64,000 nt of DNA from Sphingobacterium faecale (GCF_016746095.1 NZ_JAERTY010000005.1:248001-312000), one strand, 5' to 3'; numbered from the stretch's first letter, positions 44,689 to 55,643 are shown. Made by a program: numbers and translations. The notes: generated by a model not told the origin, from the letters alone.

Positions 44689-45585
44689 TTAAACCCAATT
44701 GATTCCTTTTCGTAATGAAGCAATTGTTTTAGCTTCCTCAGAATCTGCTATCGGTGTGAAATTATAAAACCAATTGGCCTGAGCAGGCAAGCTCATAAGG
44801 ATGGATTCGATACGTCCATTGGTCTCTAAGCCAAAACGGGTACCCGAATCGTACACCAGATTAAACTCCACATAGCGACCACGACGCAGCAATTGCCAGT
44901 CCTTTTCTTCCGTTGTATAGTTCTTATCACGGTGTCGGTTTACTAGCTCGGTATATAACGGAGCGAATGCACGACCTAAATCACAAGAAAAAGCAAATAT
45001 TTCGTCATAGCTCAATCCCGTCTTCTCCGGAGTCAGCTTATCGTAAAATACGCCGCCTATCCCCCGTGTTTCATTCCTATGTTTGATAAAGAAGTAATTG
45101 TCCGCCCAGGTTTTAAACTCTTCGTAGAAGCTATCCTTATGTCGATCGCACACTTCCTTCAATGTCTGATGGAAATAACGAGCATCGTCTTCCTGCACAT
45201 AGTGTGGTGTCAAGTCGATGCCACCGCCAAACCAACGAATCTCGTCATTCAACTCAAAATAGCGAATATTCATGTGGATAATAGGCACATGCGGATTATT
45301 GGGGTGTATCACGATAGACACTCCGGTAGCGAAAAAGTCTTCGGAATCAACACCAAAGGCTTTCTTTATCGTTTCAGGCAACTTGCCGTGTACGGCAGAA
45401 AAGTTAACCCCTCCTTTTTCCAAGATATTGCCATTCTGAATAATTCGGGTTCTTCCACCACCACCACCTTCCCGCTCCCAGAGTTCTTCTTCAAACTTAG
45501 CACCTCCATCAAGTAACTCGAGTGCCTGACAGATCTCGTCCTGAATACGCTGATAGGTCTCAGCAATCTCTTCTTTCAATATCAT
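44689..45585 (-). CDS. hemF: Oxygen-dependent coproporphyrinogen III oxidase
   Basis: Converts coproporphyrinogen III to protoporphyrinogen IX in haem biosynthesis, using O2. Family motifs seen: FEEELWEREGGGGGRTRIIQ (N-terminal), VSIVIHPNNPHVPIIHMNIR (with the conserved catalytic His region), WFGGGIDLTPHYV, KHRNETRGIGGVFYDKL, and near the end GRYVEFNLVYDSGTRFGLET and SLPAQANWFYN. Length 298 is standard (E. coli 299). It lies 1 bp after gpsA and 21 bp before the M16 genes on the minus strand. Presence of the O2-dependent enzyme indicates aerobic haem synthesis. Confidence 0.96.
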   Translation of the reverse strand: MILKEEIAETYQRIQDEICQALELLDGGAKFEEELWEREGGGGGRTRIIQNGNILEKGGVNFSAVHGKLPETIKKAFGVDSEDFFATGVSIVIHPNNPHVPIIHMNIRYFELNDEIRWFGGGIDLTPHYVQEDDARYFHQTLKEVCDRHKDSFYEEFKTWADNYFFIKHRNETRGIGGVFYDKLTPEKTGLSYDEIFAFSCDLGRAFAPLYTELVNRHRDKNYTTEEKDWQLLRRGRYVEFNLVYDSGTRFGLETNGRIESILMSLPAQANWFYNFTPIADSEEAKTIASLRKGINWV

Positions 45586-45586
45586 C

Positions 45587-46597
45587 TTATGTAAAGTATT
45601 TTGCCAGCTTAGTCACCTCGGCACTTGCTGACTGGTGATTGTACAATACCTGAAATACCATATTACATATCGGCATACGAAGCTCAAACCGCTGTATCAC
45701 GCTTTGGATACAAGCGGAAGCGTAATACCCTTCAGCCACCATATTCATCTCCAGCTGAGCGGACTGCACGGTATATCCTTTACCAATCATATTACCAAAA
45801 GTACGGTTACGACTGAATTGGGAATAGGCCGTCACCAACAAGTCACCCAGGTAGGCAGAAGTTTTGATATCCCTGTGCTGAGGCGCTAGCGCTTCCACAA
45901 AATAATCCATCTCGCGGATCGCATTTGAAATCAAAACTGCCTGAAAATTATCTCCATAGCCCAGACCGTGACATATTCCCCCGGCCAAAGCATAAATATT
46001 CTTTAGAACAGCGCCATACTCGATTCCGATAATATCATCGGAGATAATCGTATTGATATAACGCGATGCATATAAGGTAGCTACCGCTTTCGCTTCCTCC
46101 GCTGTACTGCTGGCAAAGGTCAAATAAGACAATTTCTCCTGCGCCACTTCTTCAGCATGACAAGGACCACCGATTACGACAATGCGCTCCAGCGGAATAC
46201 CGTAATGTGTGCGTAGGTACTCTCCTACAATCTGATTCTCATCAGGAATAATTCCCTTGATAGCGGAGACAATAGTCTTGTCCTTAAAGTCCGCGGCAGT
46301 AAGTCCCTCCAATGCAGACTTCAAATAAGCAGCTGGAGTGTTTAATACGATAATATCACAGGGTGATACCACAGATTTGACATCAGAACTGATATTTTCG
46401 GGCTGTACCTTTACCTCTACAGCGCTTAAGTAGCTCGGATTGTGCTTATATTCTCTAATAAACGTTACATCCTCCGGTTTACGAACCCACCAAAATACTT
46501 CTTTGGAAAGCGCGCTATCGGTCAACATCTTAATCATCGCTGTCGCCCAGCTCCCACTCCCAATTATTGCAATCTTTGATTTTGAATTATCCATCAT
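45587..46597 (-). CDS. gpsA: NAD(P)H-dependent glycerol-3-phosphate dehydrogenase
   Basis: Makes sn-glycerol-3-phosphate for phospholipids. The N-terminal NAD loop is IAIIGSGSWATAMIKML; VSAIKGIIPDENQIVGEYLR and VIGGPCHAEEVAQEKL are family motifs, with the catalytic Lys in EYGAVLKNIYALAGGICHGLGYGDN. Near the end, GKGYTVQSAQLEMNMVAEGYYA matches the C-terminal domain. A longer frame starts at TTG 46606, but a -7 promoter box CAAAGATA overlaps that point, so ATG 46597 (MMDN) or 46594 is the real start. First gene of the operon gpsA-hemF-M16-M16. Confidence 0.93.
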   Translation of the reverse strand: MMDNSKSKIAIIGSGSWATAMIKMLTDSALSKEVFWWVRKPEDVTFIREYKHNPSYLSAVEVKVQPENISSDVKSVVSPCDIIVLNTPAAYLKSALEGLTAADFKDKTIVSAIKGIIPDENQIVGEYLRTHYGIPLERIVVIGGPCHAEEVAQEKLSYLTFASSTAEEAKAVATLYASRYINTIISDDIIGIEYGAVLKNIYALAGGICHGLGYGDNFQAVLISNAIREMDYFVEALAPQHRDIKTSAYLGDLLVTAYSQFSRNRTFGNMIGKGYTVQSAQLEMNMVAEGYYASACIQSVIQRFELRMPICNMVFQVLYNHQSASAEVTKLAKYFT

Positions 46598-46603
46598 TCC
46601 AGG

Positions 46604-46611
46604 CAAAGATA
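46604..46611 (-). promoter_or_regulatory. Possible -7 box of the gpsA operon
   Basis: On the minus strand TATCTTTG (plus strand CAAAGATA 46604-46611) matches TAnnTTTG. It sits only 7 bases before ATG 46597, implying a very short leader; it supports rejecting the TTG start at 46606. No -33 TTG at the right spacing. A small hairpin (46629-46643) lies just upstream. Confidence 0.45.
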
Positions 46612-46698
46612 ATTAATAATAAATTAACAGCCCTTTTAGGGCTAGATTAATTATATAAAAGTGACTTTTAGTATATTCACCCTTTCAATCCAATATCT

Positions 46699-47325
46699 AT
46701 GCAAAGTACGCTATCAGAACAAGAGAAAATGATTTCAGGCGAACCCTATTATGCCAGTAGCAAGCAATTAACCAATCTTCGGCTTGAAGCACAACGTTTA
46801 TGCTTCAGGTATAATCATATAGACCCTAAAAACTATAGAGAGCGTAAGGCACTTATTAGGCGGTTATTCGGTAAGACGGAAGGTCTATTCTGTATCGAGC
46901 AGCCTTTTTATTGCGACTACGGTTTTAATATTGAAATTGGTGAGTCCTTCTTTTCGAATTACCACCTAACGATTCTGGATTGTGCTCCCGTAAAAATAGG
47001 CAATAACGTTATGTTGGGGCCCTCCGTCTCCATTTATACCGCTGGCCACCCTATACATCACGAGTTACGTAATACTGGACTAGAGTACGCCCTACCGGTA
47101 ACCATAGGTGACAATGTCTGGATCGGTGGCAATGTGGTCATTAATCCCAATGTAACCATCGGCAACAATACGGTTATCGGCTCGGGAAGTGTCGTAACCA
47201 AAGATATCCCTGATAATGTTATCGCCGTAGGAAATCCCTGTAAAGTGCTTAGAGCTATCACCGAAGAAGATAGGAAGTTCTACTTTCAAGATCGCCCGAT
47301 AGAACTTGATGCAGACTCACTTTAA
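46699..47325 (+). CDS. Maltose O-acetyltransferase-like sugar O-acetyltransferase
   Basis: A 208-residue left-handed beta-helix acetyltransferase of the Maa/LacA/NodL group. N-terminal helical cap: MISGEPYYASSKQL, the typical start of maltose acetyltransferases. Hexapeptide coils follow: IEIGESFFSNYHLTILDCAP, VKIGNNVMLGPSVSIYTAGHP with the catalytic His, then VTIGDNVWIGGNVVINPNVT and IGNNTVIGSGSVVTKDIPDN, ending VIAVGNPCKVLRAITEED. It transfers acetyl from acetyl-CoA to a sugar hydroxyl in the cytoplasm. It stands alone and ends at a hairpin that is also the start of repeat copy 1. Confidence 0.92.
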   Translation: MQSTLSEQEKMISGEPYYASSKQLTNLRLEAQRLCFRYNHIDPKNYRERKALIRRLFGKTEGLFCIEQPFYCDYGFNIEIGESFFSNYHLTILDCAPVKIGNNVMLGPSVSIYTAGHPIHHELRNTGLEYALPVTIGDNVWIGGNVVINPNVTIGNNTVIGSGSVVTKDIPDNVIAVGNPCKVLRAITEEDRKFYFQDRPIELDADSL

Positions 47326-47329
47326 TAAA

Positions 47330-47478
47330 AAAAACCTGAAGCTGGGAACTTCAGGTTTTTACCAAACCAATTATTAACCTAAATATGAAATTATGAAATT
47401 TTTACTTTCTTTTATTACCAAAACGCCCCTCTTTCCCACTTAGTATAAAACGCGCTTGGTATTAACATTTTTTAACAA
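47330..47478 (+). repeat. Hairpin-leader repeat, copy 1
   Basis: A 12-bp hairpin (47330-47341 with 47349-47360), followed by ACCAAACCAATTATTAACCT (47361-47380), then AAATATGAAATTATGAA, a variable stretch of about 60 bases and TTAACATTTTTTAACA (47462-47477). The same layout occurs at 53581 and 53880, both on the plus strand. ATG 47385 opens MKL-stop; the overlapping ATG 47393 opens a 16-codon frame. The hairpin, followed by five Ts, also serves as terminator of the acetyltransferase gene. Confidence 0.8.
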
Positions 47479-47537
47479 AAAGAAACAAATACTTGAAAAA
47501 TTTTTATTTCACAACAATATCTCTTATCCTTGTACCA

Positions 47538-47683
47538 AATACTTTAGGGGTGTCTGCAAGGCAGGCTGAGATTTTACCCTTGGAACCTGATCTAGTTCAT
47601 ACTAGCGTAGGGAAAAGTAAGTGTACCTTTCACTTAATGGCTATCCATCGATAGCTGTGCTTTCGCTGCATTCCTAAAGTATT
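47538..47683 (+). promoter_or_regulatory. TPP riboswitch (THI element) with likely expression platform
   Basis: The conserved thiamine pyrophosphate aptamer is clear: AGGGGTGTCTGC, GGCTGAGAT, ACCCTTGGAACCTGATCTAG and GCGTAGGGAAAAGTAA, in the right order and spacing (47546-47620). Binding TPP normally shuts off the thiamine genes downstream. Besides the short P1 (TACTTT 47540-47545 with AAAGTA 47614-47619), the 5' strand AATACTTTAGG (47538-47548) pairs perfectly over 11 bp with CCTAAAGTATT (47673-47683), which would exclude P1; this looks like a ligand-off alternative fold. thiS starts 22 bases later. Confidence 0.95.
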
Positions 47684-47700
47684 AATAATAAACTTTTTAA

Positions 47701-49752
<2,052 letters not shown>

Positions 49753-50337
49753 ATGCGGATCATAACACTACCAGGCCCCACGCCTCATGAAAGCAGATTG
49801 ATACGGATGTTTGTAAGCTATACCGATGTCATCGTTCATATACGGAAACCCACGATGTCCATACCGGAGATGGACGAGTTTTTAGCAGGGTTTACTCCGG
49901 AGGAACGAAAGAAACTGGTACTGCACAGCTATCCGGATCTAAGTCGTACCTGGGGCTTGGAGCGTTTACACTATCCAGCTTCATTACGTCCGCCATCTTT
50001 GCAGGCTGATGGACATACGGGCTATCGCATCAGTACCTCGGTGCATAGCTGGGCGGAGTTCAATAGTCTCTCGTCCAGCTATCAGGATGCCTTTATCAGT
50101 CCCGTATTTTCAAGTATTTCGAAGAAAGGGTACCGGCCGAATGAAGATCTACACTGTACGGAAAAACGGGAGAACTTCTCGACGAACCTCATCGCTCTAG
50201 GCGGTATCGCAACGCATAACATCGAATTGCTAAAGCAAAACGTTGAGGACGTCGCACTCTGCGGAAGTGTATGGCTGTCCGATGATCCTTTTGCACAGTT
50301 CAAGACCTGTTACAACCTATGGTACAATCAACTATAA
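49753..50337 (+). CDS. ThiE/TenI-like protein, divergent
   Basis: A 194-residue protein of the thiamine phosphate synthase/TenI fold, starting directly after the thiC stop codon. It keeps the overall barrel pattern (VIVHIRKPTMSIPEMDEFLA, GYRISTSVHSWAEFNSLSSS, NLIALGGIATHNIELLKQNV, DVALCGSVWLSDDP) but lacks the ThiE pyrophosphate and HMP motifs of the next gene, such as the [18 protein letters not shown] segment. It is therefore probably not a synthase but a TenI-type thiazole tautomerase or a decayed paralogue. Bacteroidota thiamine operons often carry such a second ThiE-like gene. Catalytic residues cannot be assigned from sequence alone. Confidence 0.7.
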   Translation: MRIITLPGPTPHESRLIRMFVSYTDVIVHIRKPTMSIPEMDEFLAGFTPEERKKLVLHSYPDLSRTWGLERLHYPASLRPPSLQADGHTGYRISTSVHSWAEFNSLSSSYQDAFISPVFSSISKKGYRPNEDLHCTEKRENFSTNLIALGGIATHNIELLKQNVEDVALCGSVWLSDDPFAQFKTCYNLWYNQL

Positions 50338-50346
50338 AAAACAAAA

Positions 50347-50946
50347 ATGTATAGCAAAATTCAGTATATATCCTCTGGAACAACAGCAGAAGAGCAACTA
50401 GAAAATATTACAGCGGTATTGAAGAAGGGAATAGACTGGATCCAGCTCCGCTTTAAAACCGAAGAATCCCAGTCCATTCGGCAACTCGCACAACAAGTGA
50501 AGCAGCTCCAGACAAGCTACAGCTTCACTTATATCATCAACGACCATATCGATATAGCACAGGCTGTCGGAGCTGATGGTGTCCATCTGGGTCTTCAAGA
50601 CGACAGTATCGAAGTAGCTCGGGCGGCGCTCGGAAACAAAAAAATCATAGGCGGAACCGCCAACACCCTAGACGATGTACTGCAGCGAATCAGCGAGGGC
50701 TGTGATTACATCGGAGTAGGTCCTCTGCGATTTACAGCAACAAAACAGAATCTGAGTCCCACTCTTGGATTCGAGGGTTACCAGCAGCTTGTCGACCGAC
50801 TGAAGGAGATTCCGACCCCGCCCCTATTTGCCATTGGAGGAGTACGCCTAGCTGACATCGACCCCTTAGCTGACATAGGCATATACGGTGTCGCCATGTC
50901 CAAAGAATTGAATAACCTCAACCCTGAATTAAAACTTAAAAAATAG
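50347..50946 (+). CDS. thiE: Thiamine phosphate synthase
   Basis: Couples HMP pyrophosphate with thiazole phosphate to give thiamine phosphate. The 199-residue TIM barrel has the expected motifs: [10 protein letters not shown] (strand 2, normally IQLR.K), [25 protein letters not shown] (metal and substrate site), [28 protein letters not shown] (the G-P-x-x-x-T-x-T/K-x pyrophosphate loop) and [20 protein letters not shown] near the end. It lies 9 bp after the ThiE-like gene and 4 bp before thiG. thiD (HMP kinase) is not in the operon. Confidence 0.94.
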   Translation: MYSKIQYISSGTTAEEQLENITAVLKKGIDWIQLRFKTEESQSIRQLAQQVKQLQTSYSFTYIINDHIDIAQAVGADGVHLGLQDDSIEVARAALGNKKIIGGTANTLDDVLQRISEGCDYIGVGPLRFTATKQNLSPTLGFEGYQQLVDRLKEIPTPPLFAIGGVRLADIDPLADIGIYGVAMSKELNNLNPELKLKK

Positions 50947-50950
50947 CATT

Positions 50951-51733
50951 ATGAACCAATTGACAATCGCAGATCGCACCTTTCAGTCCAGATTCTTTAT
51001 GGGAACAGGCAAATTTGGGTCTCCACAACTGATGAGGGATGCTCTTGTCGCCTCCGGAAGCGAGCTCGTGACGGTAGCGCTAAAACGCATTGGCCTCCAT
51101 ATAGAAGACGACGACATCCTATCCTATATCAATCTGGATCAAATGCAATTACTGCCAAATACATCTGGAGCCCGAACTGCAAAAGAAGCTGTTCTGGCTG
51201 CACAGCTCGCCCGAGAAGCTATGCAGACGAATTGGATCAAGCTGGAAATACATCCCGATCCCAAATACTTGATGCCTGATCCCATCGAGACACTCCTGGC
51301 CTGTGAGGAATTGGCCAAGCAGGGATTCGTGGTTCTCCCCTATATACATGCAGATCCGGTTCTGTGCAAGCGCTTGGAAGAGGTAGGCACAGCTGCCGTA
51401 ATGCCTTTGGGATCGCCTATAGGCAGCAATCAAGGCTTAAAGACTCTAGAATTCTTATCTATTATCATCGAACAGAGTCAGGTTCCGGTGATCGTGGACG
51501 CCGGTATAGGAAGCCCTTCTGATGCCTGTAAAGCCATGGAAATCGGTGCAGATGCGGTATTGATCAATACGGCTGTAGCCGTTTCCAATGATCCTGTAGC
51601 AATCGCACAAGCATTTGCCAAGGCTATAGAATCGGGTCGCCTCGCTTACGAAACCGGCATAAATAACTCCGAAGCCAAAGCCATAGGCAGCAGCCCCCTG
51701 ACCGAATTTCTAACCCAGTCCTACTCCTCATGA
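50951..51733 (+). CDS. thiG: Thiazole synthase ThiG
   Basis: Makes the thiazole ring from deoxyxylulose phosphate, dehydroglycine and ThiS thiocarboxylate. The 260-residue barrel has [20 protein letters not shown] at the start, [11 protein letters not shown] with the Schiff-base Lys, [40 protein letters not shown], and the phosphate-binding [13 protein letters not shown] and [20 protein letters not shown]. Length is normal. The gene overlaps thiH by 4 bp, indicating coupled translation; ThiG and ThiH form a complex in E. coli. Confidence 0.97.
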   Translation: MNQLTIADRTFQSRFFMGTGKFGSPQLMRDALVASGSELVTVALKRIGLHIEDDDILSYINLDQMQLLPNTSGARTAKEAVLAAQLAREAMQTNWIKLEIHPDPKYLMPDPIETLLACEELAKQGFVVLPYIHADPVLCKRLEEVGTAAVMPLGSPIGSNQGLKTLEFLSIIIEQSQVPVIVDAGIGSPSDACKAMEIGADAVLINTAVAVSNDPVAIAQAFAKAIESGRLAYETGINNSEAKAIGSSPLTEFLTQSYSS

Positions 51734-52842
51734 ATTCGACTTTTACCCCGGTTTTCGAAGCCTACTCTTGGGAGGAGACGGCTCAGAAAATATACAGCAC
51801 GACACCACAACAGGTTCAACAATCGCTTCATAAGAGCGATCGTAATATAGATGATTTTCTGCGTCTCCTATCGCCAGCCGCCAAACCAATGCTGGAGGGG
51901 ATGGCACAGCTATCGCACCAGATTACGACCCGACGGTTTGGTAAAAACATACAGCTGTACGCTCCGCTGTATCTCAGTAACGAATGTCAGAATATCTGCA
52001 CCTACTGTGGTTTTAGCATGGACAACAAATTACCGAGGCGTACATTGACATCGAGCGAGATACAAATAGAAGCACAAGCGCTCCAGGCTATGGGGTTTCA
52101 GCACGTTCTTCTCGTGACGGGCGAGTCTAACCATACCGTGGGTACGCCATATTTCCTACAGGCTGTAGAGCAGCTCCGCTCGCTATTTGCCCAAATAGCA
52201 ATAGAAGTACAGCCACTCGACCGTGAGGACTACAGCGCTTTGCACGAAGCTAAGGTTAATGGGGTGATGGTGTACCAAGAGACCTATCACCGAGAGGTAT
52301 ACAAAACCTATCACCCTAAAGGAAAGAAGTCTAACTTTCGATACAGACTGGAGACACCCGACCGAATAGGCCAAGCTGGCATGCACAAAATCGGACTTGG
52401 CGTACTGCTCGGGCTGGAGGACTGGCGGGTCGACAGTTTTTTTACCGCATTGCATATCGATTACCTCCAAAAAAAATACTGGCAGACAAAGTATAGTGTC
52501 TCTTTTCCCAGATTACGTCCGGCAACAGGAATCGTTGAACCTAACTTTGTGATGCGTGACGATGATCTCTTGCAGTTGATATGTGCGTATCGGATATGGA
52601 ATCCAGATCTCGAAATTTCGCTGTCGACCCGAGAGCACCCTGTATTTAGAGACCATATCATCCCACTGGGGGTTACCGCCATGAGTGCCGGCTCAAAAAC
52701 CAATCCAGGTGGCTATGTAATCGCACCGGAATCGCTGGAACAATTTGAAATCAGTGACGAACGGTCGCCGGCAGCGATAGCAGCGTTGATTGCAAAAAAA
52801 GGCTATCAACCAGTATGGAAAGATTGGCAAATTGAATACTAG
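51730..52842 (+). CDS. thiH: 2-iminoacetate synthase ThiH (radical SAM, tyrosine lyase)
   Basis: Splits tyrosine to give dehydroglycine for the thiazole ring, releasing p-cresol. The radical-SAM motif is [16 protein letters not shown] (CxxxCxxC). Other features: [45 protein letters not shown], and the C-terminal [12 protein letters not shown]. Length 370 is standard. ThiH instead of ThiO (glycine oxidase) marks the oxygen-sensitive E. coli-type thiazole route; ThiO was not seen. The gene overlaps thiG by 4 bp and lies 11 bp before thiF. Confidence 0.96.
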   Translation: MNSTFTPVFEAYSWEETAQKIYSTTPQQVQQSLHKSDRNIDDFLRLLSPAAKPMLEGMAQLSHQITTRRFGKNIQLYAPLYLSNECQNICTYCGFSMDNKLPRRTLTSSEIQIEAQALQAMGFQHVLLVTGESNHTVGTPYFLQAVEQLRSLFAQIAIEVQPLDREDYSALHEAKVNGVMVYQETYHREVYKTYHPKGKKSNFRYRLETPDRIGQAGMHKIGLGVLLGLEDWRVDSFFTALHIDYLQKKYWQTKYSVSFPRLRPATGIVEPNFVMRDDDLLQLICAYRIWNPDLEISLSTREHPVFRDHIIPLGVTAMSAGSKTNPGGYVIAPESLEQFEISDERSPAAIAALIAKKGYQPVWKDWQIEY

Positions 52843-52853
52843 ACCCGAAAAAG

Positions 52854-53567
52854 ATGAAACTGACGAAAGAACAGATCCTGAGGTATAAAAAACAAATCTC
52901 CTTCCCTCCCATAGGTATTGATGGACAAGCAAAGATCTGCCAGAGTCGTGTCCTTGTAATCGGCGCAGGCGGATTGGGAGCCCCAATTCTATTATATCTT
53001 GCTGCCGCAGGTATAGGTACGATCGCATGTATTGACTTTGACCTTGTCGAAATCCACAACTTACATCGACAGGTCATACACCAGCAAACGAACCTGACAG
53101 TACCTAAAGTCCTATCCGCCCAGCAGGCCATCAAGGCACTCAATCCAGACGTATGTTTTGAACCCATCATAGCGAAAATAACCGATGAAAACGTAGACGC
53201 CTACGTATCTGCTTATGATATCGTACTTGACGGTACAGATAATTTTACCAGTCGATACATTATTAATGATGCCTGTGTAAGGTTATACAAGCCGTTGGTA
53301 TATGGTTCGATACTTAACTTCGAAATCCAGCTTGCTGTTTTCAATTACCAGGGTTCCAAAAATCTTCGTGATATATTCCCCACTCCCCCCGCAGCTGAAG
53401 ACGTACCGAACTGCGATCTTAATGGGGTCATGAATACCGTACCCGGCATACTGGGGCTGATGATGGTACAAGAGACCCTAAGAATAATAACCGAGACATC
53501 TGATTTCAGAAACCAACTCCTTATTTTAAATACAAGAACCTGGGATATCAATAAAATCAAGATGTAG
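52854..53567 (+). CDS. thiF: ThiF/MoeB-type adenylyltransferase, zinc cysteines missing
   Basis: Activates the ThiS C-terminus with ATP. The 237-residue protein has the nucleotide loop VLVIGAGGLGAPILLYLAAAG, the acidic pocket DFDLVEIHNLHRQ (with the R finger), DIVLDGTDNFTSRYIINDAC and the catalytic-Cys region PNCDLNGVMNTVPGILG. The usual CxxC zinc pair before that Cys is absent (the stretch reads RDIFPTPPAAEDVPNC), and the C-terminal CPxC is missing too. Function probably persists, as several ThiF/MoeB homologues lack zinc, but this is worth testing. It is the last gene of the operon; repeat copy 2 begins 14 bases after its stop. Confidence 0.9.
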   Translation: MKLTKEQILRYKKQISFPPIGIDGQAKICQSRVLVIGAGGLGAPILLYLAAAGIGTIACIDFDLVEIHNLHRQVIHQQTNLTVPKVLSAQQAIKALNPDVCFEPIIAKITDENVDAYVSAYDIVLDGTDNFTSRYIINDACVRLYKPLVYGSILNFEIQLAVFNYQGSKNLRDIFPTPPAAEDVPNCDLNGVMNTVPGILGLMMVQETLRIITETSDFRNQLLILNTRTWDINKIKM

Positions 53568-53580
53568 CCCGTTTATAAAA

Positions 53581-53722
53581 AAATCCTGAAGCGGGGAGCT
53601 CCAGGATTTACCAAACCAATTATTAACCTAAATATGAAATTATGAATTTTATATTCATTACAACTAATGCAAATGAGGTACCAAACTAATAGTTGAACGG
53701 ATATTTAACAGTATTTTAACAT
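53581..53722 (+). repeat. Hairpin-leader repeat, copy 2
   Basis: Hairpin 53581-53592 with 53598-53609 (one A-C mismatch; loop GGGGA), then ACCAAACCAATTATTAACCT (53610-53629) and AAATATGAAATTATGAA, a variable stretch of about 60 bases and a tail similar to TTAACA...TTTTAACA. ATG 53634 opens MKL-stop and an overlapping ATG opens a 15-codon frame (MNFIFITTNANEVPN). It follows the thiF stop and can terminate the thiamine operon. The rest of the 53568-54068 gap, apart from copy 3, has no gene. Confidence 0.8.
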
Positions 53723-53879
53723 AAAAATATTACGTCTCAATAAATAAAATTTCGCACTCAATGATTACTCCAACTTTGTGCCCTATCCGATATCTCTTTT
53801 ACTGACAATATCACAGGCACTGCTCAATGGATATTCACAAATTGAACCACCTATATCCCCCTACATGTACCTAATAGAA

Positions 53880-54022
53880 AAATCCTGAAGCGGGGAGCTT
53901 CAGGATTTACCAAACCAATTATTAACCTAAATTATGAAATTATGAATGTTATATTCACCCTTATAACGCTATCTCTTGTGGTTTAATTGTATCGGCAACC
54001 AATAGTTAACATTTTTTAACAA
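53880..54022 (+). repeat. Hairpin-leader repeat, copy 3
   Basis: Perfect 12-bp hairpin 53880-53891 with 53897-53908 (loop GGGGA), then ACCAAACCAATTATTAACCT (53909-53928), a one-base longer AAATTATGAAATTATGAA, a variable stretch and TTAACATTTTTTAACA (54006-54021), identical to copy 1. ATG 53934 opens MKL-stop and the overlapping ATG opens a 14-codon hydrophobic frame (MNVIFTLITLSLVV). It lies about 300 bases after copy 2 with no gene between, so it is not simply a gene terminator. Confidence 0.8.
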
Positions 54023-54068
54023 ATCTTTTTGATTGTTGCCCGCATGTCCCCATAGACCCCCATATGGA

Positions 54069-54719
54069 TTAGTGCGGAGCTAATATTTCGACAACTTTAT
54101 CACTCAGCCGGGTGATATCTGATTTGAGCCCAACCATTAAGGTTAGCGCATGAAAAGGCTGTCTTTGTACCCGATTCACGTTATACATGTACCCCACTTC
54201 GGTACCAATAAAAAAGCCATTAAATCGATAGTCGGCGCCTATTCCTAATTTCGTACCGAAGGCAATAGATTTCAGATACTCGATATGGACCACATTATCG
54301 ACAAGATTAGATCGCGGTTCGTGTACCAAACCAATAGTTGGTCCTAAATAAACATAGGTATTGAGCCGTTCAAATTGCCTTCGCGTTCCCGCTGCCATAC
54401 TCAACATATAGAAATTGGAGAGCCCATTTTTCAGGATAGTATTAAATTCGGGATCTGGAGCTTTCTGGTCGTACTTGAATGCCAACATATACAGCGCTGG
54501 ATACAGGTAGTATTTGGGATTGTTCAATGCGATATCCAACCCCATGCTTCCCACAAAAAGCTTTGGAGAAAGTACATCTCTGGCTTTCCCCAATGGAATC
54601 CCCAAGCCGGTACCGGCAAAATAATACACCTTTTTATAATGAATGGTATCTACCCCCTGTTGTGCAAACAGTATAATGGACGGCAGCATCATTACAAACA
54701 CTAATAAAGCTCGATTCAT
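54069..54719 (-). CDS. Outer membrane beta-barrel protein, unknown
   Basis: A 216-residue protein with a signal (ALLVFVMMLPSIILFAQQG). The rest is rich in amphipathic strands: YYFAGTGLGIPLGKARD, LFVGSMGLDIALNNPKYYLY, YVYLGPTIGLVHEP, AFGTKLGIGADYRFNGFFIG, TEVGYMYNVNR, ALTLMVGLKSDITRL. The strand spacing resembles an 8-strand OmpA/OmpW-like barrel. No family assignment. It is transcribed toward the thiamine operon, from which it is separated by two repeat copies. No cluster partner. Confidence 0.65.
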   Translation of the reverse strand: MNRALLVFVMMLPSIILFAQQGVDTIHYKKVYYFAGTGLGIPLGKARDVLSPKLFVGSMGLDIALNNPKYYLYPALYMLAFKYDQKAPDPEFNTILKNGLSNFYMLSMAAGTRRQFERLNTYVYLGPTIGLVHEPRSNLVDNVVHIEYLKSIAFGTKLGIGADYRFNGFFIGTEVGYMYNVNRVQRQPFHALTLMVGLKSDITRLSDKVVEILAPH

Positions 54720-54817
54720 CGTTATATATTATAAGGTACGTAATAGGGTTACGTCCACATATAACAATGATCTCCTTTTATGGTTTTATAAAAGGTATAG
54801 ATTTTGGCCTACTAAAT

Positions 54818-55426
54818 CTACAGGTACATTTTACTCTGAGGACCTTGATTGAATAGTAAGTCGATGATGCTGACATTAGACTGAAAGCCTGTCTTCTCTT
54901 CGAAAACCTGATAATAAACTTTGGGATTGGCATATAACGAAGCCTTTTTCGGATGAATCGATGTCCTGAAGTCCAAACCTTCATAGTTCTTTACGTAACG
55001 ATCCGTACACTGTATCTCTCGCTGTATCTTCAACAATCGTAGCATCAATTCAAGTTGCTCGCGATTAAAATCGAAAAGAAACTCGAACTGTCGCTCATAA
55101 AATGGGGCAAACTCATCTTCATAGTACTCAAAATAAGCCGAACTGCGGTAGGCTGTCTGTATACTTGCCCAATGTAAGCGCTGCCAGTCGTGATCATAAC
55201 TGATCTTGACTTCCTTCATCGCTACATGCTCCTTCCGTCCGTGCTGTATGGGGATCATCAAATCCAATATTCCGTTGGCTGTTGCAATATGGGTTCTGCT
55301 TCTATAGGTCTGCTTCGGAAAATGCTCGTGTTGATCCAGGAGTATTGTGCCCGTATTTTGAGCAATAGCATGGAAATAGGAAACTGGGGGAAGATAATTT
55401 GCAGATAATAGGACAGGATTTGACAT
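54818..55426 (-). CDS. WbqC family protein
   Basis: A 202-residue WbqC-like protein: NYLPPVSYFHAIAQ at the start (family N/Y/P motif), FPKQTYRSRTHIATANGILD, LMIPIQHGRKEHVAMKEVKI and YDHDWQRLHWASIQTAYRSS AYFEYYEDEFAPFYER, the pattern of the whole family. WbqC proteins are found in polysaccharide and aminosugar pathways, but the reaction is not established for most. It is divergent from a LpxL-type acyltransferase gene about 220 bp away. No signal. Confidence 0.9.
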   Translation of the reverse strand: MSNPVLLSANYLPPVSYFHAIAQNTGTILLDQHEHFPKQTYRSRTHIATANGILDLMIPIQHGRKEHVAMKEVKISYDHDWQRLHWASIQTAYRSSAYFEYYEDEFAPFYERQFEFLFDFNREQLELMLRLLKIQREIQCTDRYVKNYEGLDFRTSIHPKKASLYANPKVYYQVFEEKTGFQSNVSIIDLLFNQGPQSKMYL

Positions 55427-55643
55427 ACTTTAAAACTAACTTTGAATTTGGCCACAAAAATAACGTTATTAAAGGATATTTCCGATACAAGCTGTAAATG
55501 TTTAATTTCCTATTCTTTTTCTGGCAGGTATTCGCGAATGCTACGCTTTTTATCTAAGTTTGCGTAACGAGAAAGTCACGGTCTCCGCAAAGGCAATATT
55601 CATGGAATATTCCATCAGGCCATTACAAAGACAATGTTCACGA

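Noticed and set aside
46629..46643. AGCCCT/AGGGCT hairpin between gpsA and the acetyltransferase gene as a terminator
   Set aside because: It lies between two divergent start regions, where no transcript should end; too small to call an operator with confidence.
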